A stretch of DNA of 48,542 bases from JAAZGD01 sp964383845 (GTDB taxonomy: Bacteria; Bacillota; Clostridia; Peptostreptococcales; Anaerovoracaceae), in the NCBI GenBank assembly GCA_964383845.1, contig CAYLIF010000010.1, positions 1 through 48,542 of the forward strand, written 5' to 3'. How positions within the stretch are numbered: position 1 is the stretch's first letter; each line of letters starts with the position of its first letter. A model generated the notes under the pieces. That model ran no database searches. It was given only the letters and a program-made list of their open reading frames with translations, and was not told the origin of the DNA. Positions 40,168 to 48,189 of this stretch are shown piece after piece. The translations under genes were made by a program, and so were the position numbers.

Positions 40168-41376
40168 TTAGAACCCTTCATTTGGTGCATTGATTGTAAC
40201 TTGAACCTCTGAAGGAGAAACAACTAAGTTTGTTAAGTTCTTATTATATTTTACCAACACTGGAACAATATATGTTCCTTCAGTAAAGCCCTCTAAGTTT
40301 AATGATAAATCAAAAACCGAAGAATCTTTGATTGTGTTTAAAACTACTTTCTGTCCCGTCATAATAATTTTGACTTTGGCAGTGTTTACGTATGCTGAAA
40401 GCTTAGGGTCTAATCCGTTGAAAGTAATTTGAGAGTTTAAAGCCTCAACGGTTTTTGTATCGTACCCTTTTATCTTGATTACCAAAGTAGGTTCTTCTAT
40501 TCTATCGGATAAAAATACATTCCTGGGCAAGTTTAGTTGGATAGGTAAAACTGTAGTTACGCTAATATTAGAAATATCTATGGCTGACGCTGTAATTCCA
40601 GTAATAGCTTCAAGGGCATTGTCATCTCCAACCAAAGTTACCTGAGGGGGAAAGGACAAACCCTCCAGTTCATATTCAGCTGGTATTTCTCCTAATATGG
40701 GGACAAAAAGGGGAACGGATTTCACCGAAAACAGTGTTCCACTCACAGAAAGAGTATTAGAAGAAAGTCCAACACCGTTTACTACAGACCCATTTTCATC
40801 AAGGGTCTGGATCTTTGCCGTTGCCTTGCCTTGCGTCTCTAAATCTAAAAGAGAAACCTCTGCCAACAATCTGCTTACAGCTTCTACTCGAGATTTTGCG
40901 CCTCTAACTTCCACTTGTTTTGGACTAATTTCTATATTCCCTGGCTCCTTACCATTGGCAAGGTCACCAACAAACTGTACCTCAACAGTGCGATTACTAA
41001 CTACGTACTCTTCAATTATCACTTCTAATTTATGATCTGAAACAGTTGCAATAGAAAGGCCATCAGGAATCTCTATCTTCACAGGAATATAGTTGGTTCC
41101 TAAAGCATAGCCATAAACATCCATAATTGGGACAATGTCGTCCTGATTTATTTTAACTATATCTGATCTTTTACCCTTAATTACAACAGAGACAAAGTAG
41201 TCTTCCGTAGTTAAAGCAAGCCCCCTTTGCGTTAAAGTTTCCTGATTCTGCACCTTTACCGGAATGTTGTCAAAGGGTTGTTCTACAGTGGGGTTTACGT
41301 CAATCAAAACGTATCCCCATAAAACAATGGCAATTACAATAGATAGGATTAAATTAGCATTCTTATTTTGGAACAT
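40168..41376 (-). CDS. cdaR: CdaR (YbbR-domain regulator of CdaA)
   Basis: A 402-residue extracytoplasmic protein. One N-terminal transmembrane helix (about 9-27) is followed by four YbbR-like beta-rich repeats, with repeated patterns such as VEVRGAKSRVEAV and VTLVGDDNALEAI. It interacts with CdaA and tunes its cyclase activity. The ATG lies inside cdaA (14-bp overlap). It ends 40 bp before glmM. Confidence 0.94.
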   Translation of the reverse strand: MFQNKNANLILSIVIAIVLWGYVLIDVNPTVEQPFDNIPVKVQNQETLTQRGLALTTEDYFVSVVIKGKRSDIVKINQDDIVPIMDVYGYALGTNYIPVKIEIPDGLSIATVSDHKLEVIIEEYVVSNRTVEVQFVGDLANGKEPGNIEISPKQVEVRGAKSRVEAVSRLLAEVSLLDLETQGKATAKIQTLDENGSVVNGVGLSSNTLSVSGTLFSVKSVPLFVPILGEIPAEYELEGLSFPPQVTLVGDDNALEAITGITASAIDISNISVTTVLPIQLNLPRNVFLSDRIEEPTLVIKIKGYDTKTVEALNSQITFNGLDPKLSAYVNTAKVKIIMTGQKVVLNTIKDSSVFDLSLNLEGFTEGTYIVPVLVKYNKNLTNLVVSPSEVQVTINAPNEGF

Positions 41377-42202
41377 TTTTTTTCTTCCTCAACTTTCCAA
41401 AGAATGCAGGAACCTTTTCGTCTAAGCCACCCAGATAAAAATTCAACAGTTCCTTTTCAACAGATTTTACATCTAAGAACCTTGAAAGTTTACCGTCTAC
41501 AGCAATTGAAATAATACCAGTTTCTTCTGAAACTATTACTGCCATGGCATCTGAATGCTCAGTAATCCCAAGGCCCGCTCTATGACGTGTCCCCAACTCT
41601 TTCGACAATTCTTTATTCTGGGTCAGAGGAAGGACGCACCCTGCTGCATAAATCCTATCACCTCTTACAATAACAGCTCCATCATGAAGGGGTGATCCTT
41701 CGTAGAAAATATTTCCTAGCAACTCGCTGGAAATATCCGCCTTAATAAGGGTTCCAGTATCGCAAATTTCTTTTAGTGCCACTTCTCTCTCAAAGACTAT
41801 TAGTGCGCCAATTCTTTGATCTGAGAATGTGTTAATGGCCTTTACCAGCTGATTTGCTATATGTTTAGCTCTTTCTTTTCCAATTTCACGAATAGGTGAT
41901 TTCAATAATTTTTGCCGGCCCACATATTCGAGGCCTCTTCTCAATTCTGGTTGGAATATAATAACTAAAGCGATTACACCAATTGTCATTGTGCCTTTTA
42001 AAACCCAATTCAAAGTATATAATTGGAATTCTCCTGAAATAAAGGTAGCCAAAACCAAAACAAGCAAGCCCTTAACGAGTTGCTGTGCTCTAGTTTCCTT
42101 TATGAATTCCATGATTTTGTAAATTACAAAAGTTACAATTGCAATGTCCAAAACATCTGAGATTTGGATGTTTGTGGTTATGTTGGTTAAGAGCTCTGGC
42201 AT
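41363..42202 (-). CDS. cdaA: CdaA diadenylate cyclase
   Basis: A 279-residue membrane-bound diadenylate cyclase making c-di-AMP from two ATP. Three transmembrane helices (about 15-33, 42-58 and 64-84) precede a DAC domain with SPLHDGAVIV and GTRHRAGLGITEHSDA, the DGA and RHR motifs needed for catalysis. c-di-AMP controls potassium and osmolyte uptake and wall homeostasis. It is the first gene of cdaA-cdaR-glmM, with its own promoter at 42232-42260. GAGGGG precedes the ATG. Confidence 0.97.
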   Translation of the reverse strand: MPELLTNITTNIQISDVLDIAIVTFVIYKIMEFIKETRAQQLVKGLLVLVLATFISGEFQLYTLNWVLKGTMTIGVIALVIIFQPELRRGLEYVGRQKLLKSPIREIGKERAKHIANQLVKAINTFSDQRIGALIVFEREVALKEICDTGTLIKADISSELLGNIFYEGSPLHDGAVIVRGDRIYAAGCVLPLTQNKELSKELGTRHRAGLGITEHSDAMAVIVSEETGIISIAVDGKLSRFLDVKSVEKELLNFYLGGLDEKVPAFFGKLRKKKNVPK

Positions 42203-42231
42203 AGCTTCCCCTCTCTTTTATCATCACGTAC

Positions 42232-42260
42232 ATTGTAGCTAAAAAACCTCTATTTTTCAA
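42232..42260 (-). promoter_or_regulatory. Promoter of the cdaA operon
   Basis: Minus-strand TTGAAA (42255-42260), 17-bp spacer, TACAAT (42232-42237). Initiation near 42225 gives a leader of about 22 nt. No terminator is seen between cdaA and the small membrane protein at 33.3 kb, so eight genes may share this promoter. Confidence 0.65.
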
Positions 42261-42272
42261 GGGGCAAACAAT

Positions 42273-42307
42273 AAAAAAACGGCAAAGAAGAATGTTTTTC
42301 TTTGCCG
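42273..42307 (-). terminator. Intrinsic terminator of hpf
   Basis: Minus-strand 10-bp stem CGGCAAAGAA/TTCTTTGCCG with an 8-nt loop, followed by seven T residues. Confidence 0.9.
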
Positions 42308-42351
42308 CTACATATAATATTTATAAGAAAATGTACTTACAAGAAAAAACT

Positions 42352-42876
42352 CTAATAAGTTGTTTCTAAAAGGCCATATCCATCGCCCGTTCTCTTATAA
42401 ACAACATTGACACTATCTGTTTCCATATTGAGAAAAACGAAAAATGTATGTTGTAACATTTCCATGCGAACAATAGCTTCATCAACCATCATCGGCTCTA
42501 AGTCAAACTTTTTGGTTTTAACAACGTCCATCTCAAAAGGTTCTTCTTCATGTTCTGGAATACTATCAAAAATAAGATACTTGTCTACATCTCTTCTCTG
42601 TAATTTTGTCTTAAACCTTGACATCTGAACAGATAATTTACTCACTACTTTGTCAATACTTTCATATACATCTTGGGTTGACTCTTCTGCTCTGAAAAGC
42701 ATACCCTTTGCATAAATAGTAGTCTCTACCTTCTGTCTTCCTCTTTCACTAGAGACCATTACATCAGCCTCTATGTCCTCAGAAAAATATTTTCCCAACT
42801 TTTCCATTTTTTTCTCAATGGTATCTTTCAGATTTTCGCTGGCATTAAAGTTTCTCGTTGTTATTGTTACTTTCAT
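42352..42876 (-). CDS. hpf: Long-form ribosome hibernation promoting factor
   Basis: A 174-residue HPF (also called RaiA or YvyD). The N-terminal S30AE domain (about 1-100, VTITTRNFNASENLKDTIEKK) binds the 30S decoding region. A linker then leads to the C-terminal dimerisation domain (about 118-174, MMVDEAIVRMEMLQHTFFVFLN) that pairs two 70S ribosomes into 100S dimers in stationary phase. GGGAGG precedes the ATG. It has its own extended -10 promoter, a leader of about 55 nt and a terminator, and lies directly downstream of the raiA-motif RNA. Confidence 0.97.
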   Translation of the reverse strand: MKVTITTRNFNASENLKDTIEKKMEKLGKYFSEDIEADVMVSSERGRQKVETTIYAKGMLFRAEESTQDVYESIDKVVSKLSVQMSRFKTKLQRRDVDKYLIFDSIPEHEEEPFEMDVVKTKKFDLEPMMVDEAIVRMEMLQHTFFVFLNMETDSVNVVYKRTGDGYGLLETTY

Positions 42877-42938
42877 ATTTAGACCTCCCTTTTTCCACAG
42901 AACCTAAAATATAGTTTCCGCTTTATTATGTTAGCAAT

Positions 42939-42947
42939 ATTATACCA
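42939..42947 (-). promoter_or_regulatory. Extended -10 promoter of hpf
   Basis: Minus-strand TGGTATAAT (TATAAT at 42939-42944). The -35 at 17 bp is GTTAAA, which is weak. It starts about 25 bp after the end of the structured RNA, so hpf can be expressed independently of it. Confidence 0.5.
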
Positions 42948-42968
42948 CAAATATCATTCAATTTAACA

Positions 42969-43145
42969 TAGAAAAGTTGTCCGGCTGACCTGGTCTTTGA
43001 CCCCACACTCGCCTTTATCCGATTTTCGGAGGACTTACATCTAGACTACGCCATGCTCACAGCAAGAACCAACCTGCTGCTTACGTGGATCCTTTTGCCC
43101 GTAGCTGGCTTGGACTTTCAACCACAGACCCGGACAACTTTTCTA
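42969..43145 (-). ncRNA. raiA RNA: raiA-motif structured non-coding RNA (probable)
   Basis: A 177-nt non-coding segment between comF and hpf. Its ends are a perfect 16-bp inverted repeat, TAGAAAAGTTGTCCGG at 42969-42984 and its complement at 43130-43145, which would close one long structured RNA. Between the arms I count 75 G or C in 145 bases, well above the surrounding intergenic DNA. Small internal hairpins are visible (CCGA-AAA-TCGG, GGTC-AAA-GACC, CAGCA/TGCTG). The raiA motif is a large RNA known in Firmicutes and Actinobacteria, typically upstream of raiA/hpf genes and near comF. Strand follows hpf and comF. A -10-like TAAAAT at 43152-43157 would start transcription at the first base of the stem. 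The assignment rests on context, size and structure, not an alignment. Confidence 0.8.
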
Positions 43146-43166
43146 CAATAAATTTTAAATCCCATA

Positions 43167-43898
43167 TCAATTAGCACCTGCCGCTAGAGTTATAACATAA
43201 ACCGCTTTTGCCCCACCCTTCAGCAAGATTCTTGAACATTCATCGACTGTACTACCCGTTGTATAAACATCATCAACTAACAGTACTGACCTGTCTCTTA
43301 CTACCCTTTCTTGGCCTTCCTTAATCAAAAAGGCACCTGCTATATTTTCCCTTCTTTGAAAAGGGTCTAAAGTGCTCATAGCAGAAGTACTTTTAGTTCT
43401 AGTTAAAGTATTTTTTTCTAAAGGCAATCCCCAAATCTTACTAAGGGGTCTGGCCATTAACTCTGCTTGGTTGAACCCTCTTTGACGGAGTTTATTTATG
43501 TGAATGGGTACAGGTATTATAACGTCAAGCTCCAACCCATTTTCAAACTCTGGTTCAAGACGATCTCTGATCATTTCTGCAAACTTCTCACCTATGTAGC
43601 CTTGTTTGCCATACTTAAAGGCCCATACCAATTCTTTCTCGTACAAGCCGTACATTAAACAGGTAAAGCCTTGGGTAAAATAATGAGAAGTTTGTCTGCA
43701 ATCTTTGCATAGGCTATATATTCCGTCTTCCTCCATTAGTTTACCGCATTTATTACAGGTTTTCTTATTGGCCCAGTGAAAGTTCCTTATACAATCATCG
43801 CACAAAGAGTATATTCTTGTTGAGTCTATTATTTTGCCACATCTGATACAGTAAATGTTATCAGGAAAAAGAGCTTTAGCTATTTGGCGAAGATTCAT
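43167..43898 (-). CDS. comF: ComF family phosphoribosyltransferase-like protein
   Basis: A 243-residue ComF/ComFC protein. The N-terminal part has two zinc-knuckle pairs (YCIRCGKI with LCDDC, and CNKCGKL with LCKDC). The C-terminal phosphoribosyltransferase fold has RGFNQAELMA and the PRPP loop VLLVDDVYTTGSTV. ComF proteins assist uptake of transforming DNA, working with the ComFA helicase, which is not nearby. The ATG overlaps the recD2 stop (ATGA) with GGAGG upstream, so translation is coupled. It is the last gene of yhaM-cca-recD2-comF. Confidence 0.94.
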   Translation of the reverse strand: MNLRQIAKALFPDNIYCIRCGKIIDSTRIYSLCDDCIRNFHWANKKTCNKCGKLMEEDGIYSLCKDCRQTSHYFTQGFTCLMYGLYEKELVWAFKYGKQGYIGEKFAEMIRDRLEPEFENGLELDVIIPVPIHINKLRQRGFNQAELMARPLSKIWGLPLEKNTLTRTKSTSAMSTLDPFQRRENIAGAFLIKEGQERVVRDRSVLLVDDVYTTGSTVDECSRILLKGGAKAVYVITLAAGAN

Positions 43899-45691
43899 TT
43901 ATTTCCTCCAGAACTAAGACGATAAGCCAAACCCGTTTGCCTTTGATCTCCCTGGTAATTATCCACCATGCTATGAAGCATTCTTTCGCTTCCAACAAGA
44001 ATCACTTTATCTCTTCCCCTTGTAATAGCAGTATAAAGCAAGTTTCTATGAGCTAGTTTTGGGGTAGTCCAAACTAGAGGCATAATTATTCCCGGGAATT
44101 CTGAACCCTGACTTTTGTGAACTGTTATCGCATAGGCTAGGTCTAGATTTAACCATTGATCAGGTTCGTAAACAACATATCTGCTTTCATCATATACAAC
44201 CCCAATTTTTTTGCCATCAAGATCAATATTTTCAATTTCTCCTATTTCTCCATTAAAGACACCAAGGCCATCTGAAAAGTCTTGAGTAGATTTCCATTCC
44301 AACTGATAATTGTTTTTGGTTTGCATGACCTTGTCTCCCACACGGAAAATTCGGCCCTGCCAATCTTGAATTTGTGTTTTCTCATTTGCCGGCGGGTTTA
44401 TTTCATGCTGAAGTTTCGTATTTAATGCAAGAGTTCCATATGGACCATTTTTAGTCATTGTAATTACTTGAATATCTCGGGCCTTAACTGGAAACCCAAC
44501 TCCCAATACACTTCCTCCTGTCATCCAGTTAAGTATTGACTCTAGTATATCTGTTTTCGTTTGGTGGATAAAAAAGTCAGCTGTTTGATCACCATTTTTA
44601 GGATATTCTCCTTTATTTATAGCATGGGCATTGTTTACTATCAGACTTTCTTTGCTTTGTCTAAATATCTCAGAAAGAGAGAAGGTGGGAATTACTCCAC
44701 TTTCAATTATGTCCTTTAACACTCTTCCAGGACCTACAGAAGGAAGTTGATCCACGTCACCTACCAAAACAAGTCTTGTACTTACTGGCAACGCATCCAG
44801 TAATGCCTCTATTAAGAATATATCTAACATAGAACTCTCATCTACAATCACTGCATCTAAGTCCAGTGGGTTGGTTTGGCATTTTCTAAAATATACTGAA
44901 TGCCGCTCTTCATCTAACTCGGCCTCTAGTAGTCGATGTATAGTAGTGGCAGAATTACCAGTAGCCTCTTTAATTCGCTTAGCAGCCCTCCCCGTTGGTG
45001 CACAAATAGCAGTTTTCTCCCCTGCCGCCTTTAATAAATGAAGAACTCCATTTATGATAGTAGTCTTACCTGTGCCTGGGCCTCCAGTAATAACAGATAC
45101 TCTATGGGCCATTACAGCTTGAATAGTTTCTTTTTGCATTTCTGATAAAAGTACTCCTGTATCTCTTTGGATAAAAGATAATAGCCCTTCAATATCCCTT
45201 GCAAGAAAACTCCCGGGGCACTGGCTCATTTCTATTAATCTCTCTGCCACCGTCAGTTCGCTTTCAAAAGCCCCCGGATTATAAGCCATATCAACTCCGT
45301 CTATTTCATCAACAACGATTAATCCCTCTTTTGACATTCTCCATAAACGGTTTTCTACATCCTCCACAGAAACATCTAAAATCGAAGAGCTTACATTATC
45401 TAAAAGAATGCTGACAGGAGCACAACTACTACCATTTTCTGTTAGCTTGGCCATACCGTAAGTAATTCCCCCTTCAATTCTACGGCTATCTTCAGGCTCG
45501 AGATAAAGTTTTTCGGCCAAAGTATCTATCTCTTGAAAAGGAACCCCAAAAAAATCCTCCATCAAACGATAAGGATTTTCTCGAATCAATTCCAAGCTTT
45601 CTTCACCATATTCTTTGTATATTTTTTTGGCGAAGGATTCTTTTATGCCCAACCCCATTAATTCTTTTTCTATTCTATTTATTTTAGCCAC
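43895..45691 (-). CDS. recD2: RecD2-type helicase, short form
   Basis: A 598-residue SF1B 5'-3' DNA helicase. It begins directly with the helix-hairpin-helix region (LMGLGIKESFAKKIYKEYG, about 10-60). The SF1 core follows with Walker A GGPGTGKT (203-210), Walker B VIVDESSMLD, GDVDQLPSVGPG, and the C-terminal AITVHKSQGSEF and NLLYTAITRGRDKVILVG. Typical RecD2 proteins are 720-800 residues with an N-terminal OB-like region that is absent here. The start is GTG at 45691 with AAGG upstream, overlapping cca by 13 bp. There is no room for a longer frame without entering cca further. Confidence 0.92.
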   Translation of the reverse strand: MAKINRIEKELMGLGIKESFAKKIYKEYGEESLELIRENPYRLMEDFFGVPFQEIDTLAEKLYLEPEDSRRIEGGITYGMAKLTENGSSCAPVSILLDNVSSSILDVSVEDVENRLWRMSKEGLIVVDEIDGVDMAYNPGAFESELTVAERLIEMSQCPGSFLARDIEGLLSFIQRDTGVLLSEMQKETIQAVMAHRVSVITGGPGTGKTTIINGVLHLLKAAGEKTAICAPTGRAAKRIKEATGNSATTIHRLLEAELDEERHSVYFRKCQTNPLDLDAVIVDESSMLDIFLIEALLDALPVSTRLVLVGDVDQLPSVGPGRVLKDIIESGVIPTFSLSEIFRQSKESLIVNNAHAINKGEYPKNGDQTADFFIHQTKTDILESILNWMTGGSVLGVGFPVKARDIQVITMTKNGPYGTLALNTKLQHEINPPANEKTQIQDWQGRIFRVGDKVMQTKNNYQLEWKSTQDFSDGLGVFNGEIGEIENIDLDGKKIGVVYDESRYVVYEPDQWLNLDLAYAITVHKSQGSEFPGIIMPLVWTTPKLAHRNLLYTAITRGRDKVILVGSERMLHSMVDNYQGDQRQTGLAYRLSSGGNK

Positions 45692-46980
45692 TTAACCTTC
45701 CTTGATGTTCTTTTCAGCCAACTCTTCTTATACGCTTCAGCTAATTTTAGCAGTTCTTGTTTTTCATTTTTGAAGGGTTTTTGGTGTACTGCATCTAAAA
45801 GCATATAAAGCATTTCGCCAATGCTTTCTCCTTCTTCAAATCCCGCTGCAATTAAATCATCTCCATTAATAACAAGATCTTCAACAAAAAGTGGCTCTTT
45901 TTCATTTTTTATAACTGTCAAAATATAATCCCTTGAAAGAATTTTTTCTTCAGGTAAATCGTAAACGATTCTTTGAGCCTTTGCTAGATTGTGCAAATAT
46001 TGGTAACGTTCCATGCCAATTTTTACAATAAATTGTTTGAACTCGATTTTTGTTCTCAAGAAATACATTCTGTTCATATACGCATTTTGGTCATTGAAAT
46101 GCTGCATATATTTTGCAGTGTGAGGAAGCATCTCAATGGCCTTTAATCCTCTTTTACCCGAGAAAATCAAGTAAAATAAGCCCAATCTTCTAAGGGGGTT
46201 AGGCTTTGTCTTATGGATGTTATCACAATAGGTAGAAAAATCATCCAACTCATTTCTACTCATGTGGGAAGCAATCTCTTCCCCTATGATAAAAGGCATT
46301 AAATTCAAACCCGCAAGTAGCCGCAGACCTTTTCCTGCATGTTCGGCCACTAAAATTCTAGTAAATTCTTCAAGAATCTTTTCTTTTGAAACGTGTTCCA
46401 TCAATGAATATTGGCTTAGAATAGCATCACGCAAATCCTTATCAAATTCAAAATTTAGCTCGGCAACTAAACGAACTGCTCTTAACATTCTTGAAGGATC
46501 TTCATGTAATCGGTCAACTGGATTTCCCACCATTTTAATTATTCGATTTTTTAAATCAACCCTTCCATGAAAAGGGTCAAAAAAACCTTCCGAAGGGTTT
46601 TCTGCCATTGCATTAATAGTAAAATCTCTTCTTTCCAAATCTTTATTTATGTTGTCCGTAAAACTAACAACATCAGGTCTTCTAAAGTCGGAATAGTTTC
46701 CCTCCTGCCGCAAAGTTGCTATGTCAACGATTATGTTGCCATGGGGGTTAATCTCATCCTCGTATTCAAGACGCACCACGCTATATTTTTCACTTACAAC
46801 TTGCCCATCAGGAAAAAGCTCAATGATATCTTTGTAAAATGCATCTGTCCCAAGATCCCAATCCAAAGGATGTTTTCCTAAAAGGCTATCCCTTACACAT
46901 CCACCAACCAGAAAACACCTATAGCCTTTTTGGTTGATTGCCTTCACAATACTACTTATTTCCTTGGGTAATTTAATCAT
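45679..46980 (-). CDS. cca: CCA tRNA nucleotidyltransferase family protein
   Basis: A 433-residue class II nucleotidyltransferase that adds or repairs the tRNA 3' CCA. FLVGGCVRDSLLG and the catalytic DWDLGTDA (DxD, about 40-46) are followed by RRDFTINAMA and EDPSRMLRAVRLVAEL. The C-terminal half is helical and binds tRNA. A poly(A) polymerase activity is possible because the two classes look alike; the tRNAs in this window already encode CCA, which leaves repair as the main job. It starts directly after the yhaM stop (TAA-ATG adjacent), with GGAGAG upstream. Confidence 0.92.
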   Translation of the reverse strand: MIKLPKEISSIVKAINQKGYRCFLVGGCVRDSLLGKHPLDWDLGTDAFYKDIIELFPDGQVVSEKYSVVRLEYEDEINPHGNIIVDIATLRQEGNYSDFRRPDVVSFTDNINKDLERRDFTINAMAENPSEGFFDPFHGRVDLKNRIIKMVGNPVDRLHEDPSRMLRAVRLVAELNFEFDKDLRDAILSQYSLMEHVSKEKILEEFTRILVAEHAGKGLRLLAGLNLMPFIIGEEIASHMSRNELDDFSTYCDNIHKTKPNPLRRLGLFYLIFSGKRGLKAIEMLPHTAKYMQHFNDQNAYMNRMYFLRTKIEFKQFIVKIGMERYQYLHNLAKAQRIVYDLPEEKILSRDYILTVIKNEKEPLFVEDLVINGDDLIAAGFEEGESIGEMLYMLLDAVHQKPFKNEKQELLKLAEAYKKSWLKRTSRKVKWLK

Positions 46981-47949
46981 TTACTTCTCTCCACCTGTTG
47001 GTTTATAAACCCTTCTGTTATCAAGGGTCCATACTTTTCCTGAAAATTCTCCAGGATCTGTGCTTGAAAGAGCATCTTCCATATCAAATAGTTTTGCATC
47101 CATCATGTCTAGATAATGAAGAACCTCAGCCTCTGGAAACATTGGTTTTTTTGGGCTTCCAAAGTCTGCCTCGTAATGGTGGGATAATATCATATGTTGC
47201 ATCATAACGATTTTCTCTCTGGGAATCCCTAATTCTTCACCTAACTTATCCATTACAACCACACCTTGTACAATATGCCCTATCAACTGCCCTTCAAAAG
47301 AATATCCGGGAGAAACCCCATACTCATTGCTTTCTATTTCTCTTAGTTTTTCAATATCATGAATAATAACCCCAGTCAAAACTAGGTCTCTATTCAGGCC
47401 TGTATAAACTTCGCATATCTTTTCACCGGTCATTAGCATCCGCTTTATATGATACAAAAGCCCACCCATCTCTGCATGATGATTTCTTTGAGCGGCTGGA
47501 TAATAAAGGAGTTTTTCTTTATCTGCTTCTAGTATTGTGGTACAAATTTTTTTATAGTCTTCGTCCTCAAAACTTTCAGCTTTGGCATATATGAAGTCAT
47601 ACATTTCCTCTGATGATTCTGGTGCGGACTTTACCAAAAAACTTATTTCAACAGGATCTTCTTCTTTGGCTTTACGTATATGGGCAACGGTTAATTGAAG
47701 CTGACCGTTAAATTCTTTAATTTTACCTTGAACCTTTGCCACGTCTCCTTCCTTAATAAGGCTGAGCATTGCTTCGTCATCAGAACTTATAGCCCATTTT
47801 TTCGCTGTAATATCTCCTGTAGCATCTCCAAACAAAAAATCCCCATAAAGCTTGCCATTGCTACCGGTTTTTATGGAAATAGCTCTAACCAAATAAAAGT
47901 CTGTGATTTCTTCTCCTGATTTTAGTGTTACGATGTCGCATCTCTCCAT
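46981..47949 (-). CDS. yhaM: YhaM-type 3'-5' exoribonuclease (OB plus HD domain)
   Basis: A 322-residue enzyme. An N-terminal OB fold (about 8-92) is followed by an HD domain with the pair in GVIIHDIEKLREI and histidines in NHHAEMGGLLYHIKRM and MQHMILSHH. In Bacillus and Streptococcus YhaM trims mRNA 3' ends in a manganese-dependent way. AGAGG precedes the ATG. It is the first gene of an operon with cca, recD2 and comF, driven by a near-consensus promoter at 48079-48107 and preceded by a leader of about 122 nt. Confidence 0.93.
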   Translation of the reverse strand: MERCDIVTLKSGEEITDFYLVRAISIKTGSNGKLYGDFLFGDATGDITAKKWAISSDDEAMLSLIKEGDVAKVQGKIKEFNGQLQLTVAHIRKAKEEDPVEISFLVKSAPESSEEMYDFIYAKAESFEDEDYKKICTTILEADKEKLLYYPAAQRNHHAEMGGLLYHIKRMLMTGEKICEVYTGLNRDLVLTGVIIHDIEKLREIESNEYGVSPGYSFEGQLIGHIVQGVVVMDKLGEELGIPREKIVMMQHMILSHHYEADFGSPKKPMFPEAEVLHYLDMMDAKLFDMEDALSSTDPGEFSGKVWTLDNRRVYKPTGGEK

Positions 47950-48078
47950 CTTTTCCTCTTTTCATTTTCGTATTTTAGTTTATTGTATATTGTTTAATCA
48001 TGTTTAGATTACTTTTTAGAGTTCTTTGTTTTCAATAAAATGAGCACTTCCCAAGGTGCAGAAACAAAGGATAAATAT

Positions 48079-48107
48079 AGTATATTTTAATTTCTTGCTC
48101 TAGTCAA
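48079..48107 (-). promoter_or_regulatory. Promoter of the yhaM-cca-recD2-comF operon
   Basis: Minus-strand TTGACT (48102-48107), 17-bp spacer, TATACT (48079-48084). Initiation near 48072 gives a leader of about 122 nt. Confidence 0.7.
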
Positions 48108-48121
48108 TGAGAACACTTTAG

Positions 48122-48151
48122 CAAAAGACTCCCTTTGACAGGAGTCTTTTG
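48122..48151 (-). terminator. Intrinsic terminator after the membrane protein gene
   Basis: An 11-bp stem CAAAAGACTCC/GGAGTCTTTTG with an 8-nt loop; the T tract is part of the stem. It lies 38 bp after the stop codon at 48190 and upstream of the yhaM promoter. Confidence 0.75.
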
Positions 48152-48189
48152 TAATTTCACTAATTGGAATAATCGTATTATAATATTTT

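Noticed and set aside
42985..43129. Similarity of the same segment to SRP RNA (ACCAGGTCAG)
   Set aside because: A short match to the conserved SRP helix 8 sequence occurs, but the adjacent GGAAGGAAGCAG part is missing and the overall fold does not match.
42969..43145. Element as a MITE with TA duplication (IS630-like ends)
   Set aside because: The 16-bp inverted ends flanked by TA could suggest a transposon relic. The comF-hpf context, single occurrence in the window and internal structure fit the raiA-motif RNA better. Genome copy number would settle it.
48040..48062. Imperfect repeat GCACTT-CCC-AAGGTGC in the yhaM leader
   Set aside because: A 6-bp stem with a bulged base and no recognisable riboswitch features; not enough to annotate.
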